From Methylobacterium haplocladii (GTDB lineage Bacteria > Pseudomonadota > Alphaproteobacteria > Rhizobiales > Beijerinckiaceae): 64,000 nt of DNA. This document shows positions 61,984 to 64,000 of this stretch, in pieces; positions within the stretch are counted from its first letter, which is position 1, and every line of letters starts with the position of its first letter. Below the pieces are notes generated by a model. The model saw nothing but the letters and a program-made list of their open reading frames with translations. It had not been told where the DNA came from and did not search any database. The stretch is taken from assembly GCF_007992175.1 (NCBI RefSeq), contig NZ_BJZT01000011.1:38989-102988 (forward strand), in the 5' to 3' direction. A program made the position numbers and the translations under genes.

Positions 61984-64000
61984 ATGCACGGCATGCGACC
62001 TGAGACCGGGGCAACGGCGACCGGCGAACGGCCCCGCGAGCGGCGGTGGACGATGATCCGGCGCGTCCTGGCGCGACTCGACGAGCGCGGCTTCTCAACG
62101 CAATTCTACCTGATCATGCTGGTGATCGCGCTGATCGGGCCCGGCCTGATCTTCACCGCGATCCTGCTCGCCCGCTACGCCGCGACCGAGCGCGCGCGGT
62201 TCGAACAGGATGCCCGGGAGAACGTCCGCGGCATCTCGCTCGCCATCGAGCGCGACACCGCCGGGCTCGTCGCCGGGCTGCAGACGCTCGCGACGTCGCC
62301 CCGGCTACGCAACGGTGAATTCGAGAGCTTCGACGCCCAGGCCCGGCTGGTGCGCGACACGATCGGCCTCGAGATCGTGCTGCGCCGCCCCGACGGCCAG
62401 CAGGTCGTGAACACGGCGCTCAAGCCCGGCGCACCGCTGCCCAACACCCCGATGCCGTTCGACGACGAGATCGCCGGCGGCATCCAGCGCTCGGTGGTCA
62501 CCGGCTATCTCGGCGCTGCGGACCCGTCGGGGGCGACCTACGCCATCGCCGTGGCGGTGAAGCTCGACAGCGGGGTGAAGTTCATCCTGAGCTATTCGGT
62601 GCCGCTGAGCCGTCTCGATGCCATCCTCGTCCGCGATCACGTCGAGGGCTGGGCCACCGGCGTGTCCGACCGCGACGGTACCGTGCTGTCGCGGGTGCCG
62701 GAGCTCTCGGGCACGGTCGGCCGCCCGCGGCTCGCGACCCTGCGCCAGCGCATCACCGAGACGCCCGGCGTCTGGGAGGGCAAGGACCGGGCATTCAAGC
62801 CGGTGACCGTCGTCGAGGAACGCTCGCGCTTCAGCGGATGGACGGTGGCGGCCAGTATCCCCCAGCATCTCGTGGAAGCGCGCCTGCGCCGCTGGATCTG
62901 GGCCTTCGGCGGCTTCGGCCTGCTCGTGCTCGCCACCTCGTCGGCCCTCGCCGTGCATCTCTGGTCCCGGGTCTCGCGGCCGCTGCGCCAGCTCGCGGCC
63001 ACGGGACCGGCCCTGTCGCGGGGTCAGGCGATCCCGCGCATTTCCTCGCCGATCCACGAGATCCGCCGCCTCGGCGACGTGCTGGCCGACGCCTCCCTGC
63101 GTCTGCGCACGCGTAGCGAGGAACGCGACCGGGCGCTCGCCGACACCCAACGCGGGCTCTCGGCGCTGCGCGAGAGCGAGGCCCGCTTCCGGCTCGTCGC
63201 CGATTCCGCGCCGGCGCTGATCTGGATGACCGACGAGAACGGCGAGATCGTCTTCGCCAACATGCATTTCGACCAGCTCTTCGGCCGGCCCTATGCCGAG
63301 ATGTCGGGCGACGGCTGGCACAAGATCATTCATCCGCCGGACCTGCCGGCGTTCGCGGCTCTGTTCGAAGAGGCCGTCGAGCATCGGCAGCCGTTCAAGG
63401 CCGAGATGCGCGTGATCGACCGCAACGGCGGCGTGCGGTGGCTGCGTTGCGAAGGCGTCCCGCGTCTCGACGAGACCGGCGGGTTCCTCGGCTTCACCGG
63501 CTGCAACATCGACATCACCGATGCCAAGCGCGCCGAAGAGCATCTCATGCTGCTCATCAACGAACTGAATCACCGCGTGAAGAACACGCTCGCCACCGTC
63601 CAGTCGATCGCGCAGCAATCGTTGCGCGGCCTCGAAGGCGAGGAGGCCGAGGCCGCGCGGGGGGCGTTCGAGAATCGCCTTCTGGCGCTCGCACGGGTGC
63701 ACGACGTGCTGACCCGCGAGAACTGGGAGGGTGCCGAGATGGGCGCCGTGGTCGCCGACGCGATCCGTCCTCTCGACGGCGGCGCGCAGACGTCGCGCTT
63801 CTCGGTGTCGGGGCCGCCGCTGCGACTGCCGCCCCGCCTCGCCCTGTCGATCGCCATGGCTCTGCACGAGCTCGGCACCAACGCCGTGAAGTACGGCGCC
63901 CTGTCCAACGACTGCGGCAAGATCGGCATCGCCTGGACGGTGCAGCGCGGCGCCGCGATTCGCCTGAGCCTGCGCTGGAGCGAGAGCGGCGGCCCGCCGG
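61984..64000 (+). CDS. HWE-family sensor histidine kinase (3' end outside window)
   Basis: At least 672 residues and incomplete. GAGGG lies 9 nt before the ATG at 61984; a GTG at 61981 is possible. Two membrane spans (about residues 41-63, FYLIMLVIALIGPGLIFTA, and 305-327) border a periplasmic sensor domain. After a HAMP-like stretch comes a PAS domain (ESEARFRLVADSAPALIWM, FKAEMRVIDRNGGVRWLRCEG). The HWE core has NELNHRVKNTLATVQSIA with His530. ALHELGTNAVKYGALS is the N box, and the WxE motif is in LRWSESGG. It is an inner-membrane sensor. Its partner response regulator is not in the window. Confidence 0.93.
   Translation, partial: MHGMRPETGATATGERPRERRWTMIRRVLARLDERGFSTQFYLIMLVIALIGPGLIFTAILLARYAATERARFEQDARENVRGISLAIERDTAGLVAGLQTLATSPRLRNGEFESFDAQARLVRDTIGLEIVLRRPDGQQVVNTALKPGAPLPNTPMPFDDEIAGGIQRSVVTGYLGAADPSGATYAIAVAVKLDSGVKFILSYSVPLSRLDAILVRDHVEGWATGVSDRDGTVLSRVPELSGTVGRPRLATLRQRITETPGVWEGKDRAFKPVTVVEERSRFSGWTVAASIPQHLVEARLRRWIWAFGGFGLLVLATSSALAVHLWSRVSRPLRQLAATGPALSRGQAIPRISSPIHEIRRLGDVLADASLRLRTRSEERDRALADTQRGLSALRESEARFRLVADSAPALIWMTDENGEIVFANMHFDQLFGRPYAEMSGDGWHKIIHPPDLPAFAALFEEAVEHRQPFKAEMRVIDRNGGVRWLRCEGVPRLDETGGFLGFTGCNIDITDAKRAEEHLMLLINELNHRVKNTLATVQSIAQQSLRGLEGEEAEAARGAFENRLLALARVHDVLTRENWEGAEMGAVVADAIRPLDGGAQTSRFSVSGPPLRLPPRLALSIAMALHELGTNAVKYGALSNDCGKIGIAWTVQRGAAIRLSLRWSESGGPP

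Overview
The window looks like about 64 kb of an ordinary chromosome from a GC-rich alphaproteobacterium, most likely Methylobacterium/Methylorubrum (Hyphomicrobiales). This is inferred from the Omp25-like porin, the DUF2093 protein, an AccD with a degenerate zinc ribbon, the HWE-type histidine kinase, a standalone sigma-70 region 1.1 protein, a possible Fdh4-type oxidoreductase, and dispersed palindromic repeats resembling those common in this group. Genes are dense on both strands. I see no rRNA, tRNA, CRISPR array, prophage or insertion sequence. Nearly all very long ORFs opposite known genes are GC-driven shadows.

Layout. 0-3.3 kb: a porin fragment, then accD-folC (minus). 3.4-4.4 kb: a secreted Pro-rich protein. 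4.6-8.0 kb: dnaK with a candidate RpoH promoter, a terminator, then dnaJ. 8.2-9.5 kb: a PmtA-like methyltransferase and a tiny His-rich exported protein. 9.6-12.9 kb: a nucleoside salvage operon, cdd-punA-deoC-deoA, in which every junction is a 4-nt start/stop overlap. 13.1-17.6 kb: a DUF2093 protein, a lipid A/Kdo operon (DUF374 acyltransferase-waaA-lpxK) and a metallophosphoesterase. 17.7-26.6 kb: a small ORF, a PilZ protein, two cell-wall enzymes (DUF882/M15 and a YcbB-type L,D-transpeptidase), an NtrC-type regulator and an M3 oligopeptidase. 26.7-32.7 kb: alkB, gpmA, dapB, kup, ispG (all minus). 33.1-39.8 kb: a patatin, an ECF sigma/anti-sigma pair, a decayed TonB-dependent receptor, cardiolipin synthase, an EEP-family hydrolase and two tandem SRPBCC proteins. 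40-50.8 kb: enoyl-CoA hydratase, nitroreductase, acyl-CoA synthetase, FAD-linked oxidase, FAH-family hydrolase, Nudix, an FdhF/YdeP-family molybdopterin oxidoreductase, the sigma region 1.1 protein and class II DAHP synthase. 50.8-64 kb: a 28-residue membrane peptide, a PAS-GGDEF-EAL protein, a DUF898/M48 pair, cstA-ybdD, lemA with two TPM proteins, a SelT-like protein and a truncated HWE histidine kinase.

Functional themes are envelope biogenesis (LPS, peptidoglycan cross-linking, cardiolipin), proteostasis (DnaK/J, M3, M48), nucleoside salvage, central and one-carbon metabolism (gpmA, the possible Fdh4-like enzyme, cstA) and signalling (ECF, NtrC, c-di-GMP, HWE kinase). At least four kinds of palindromic repeat fill intergenic gaps. 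In one place a repeat carries the stop codon of one gene and the start codon of the next.
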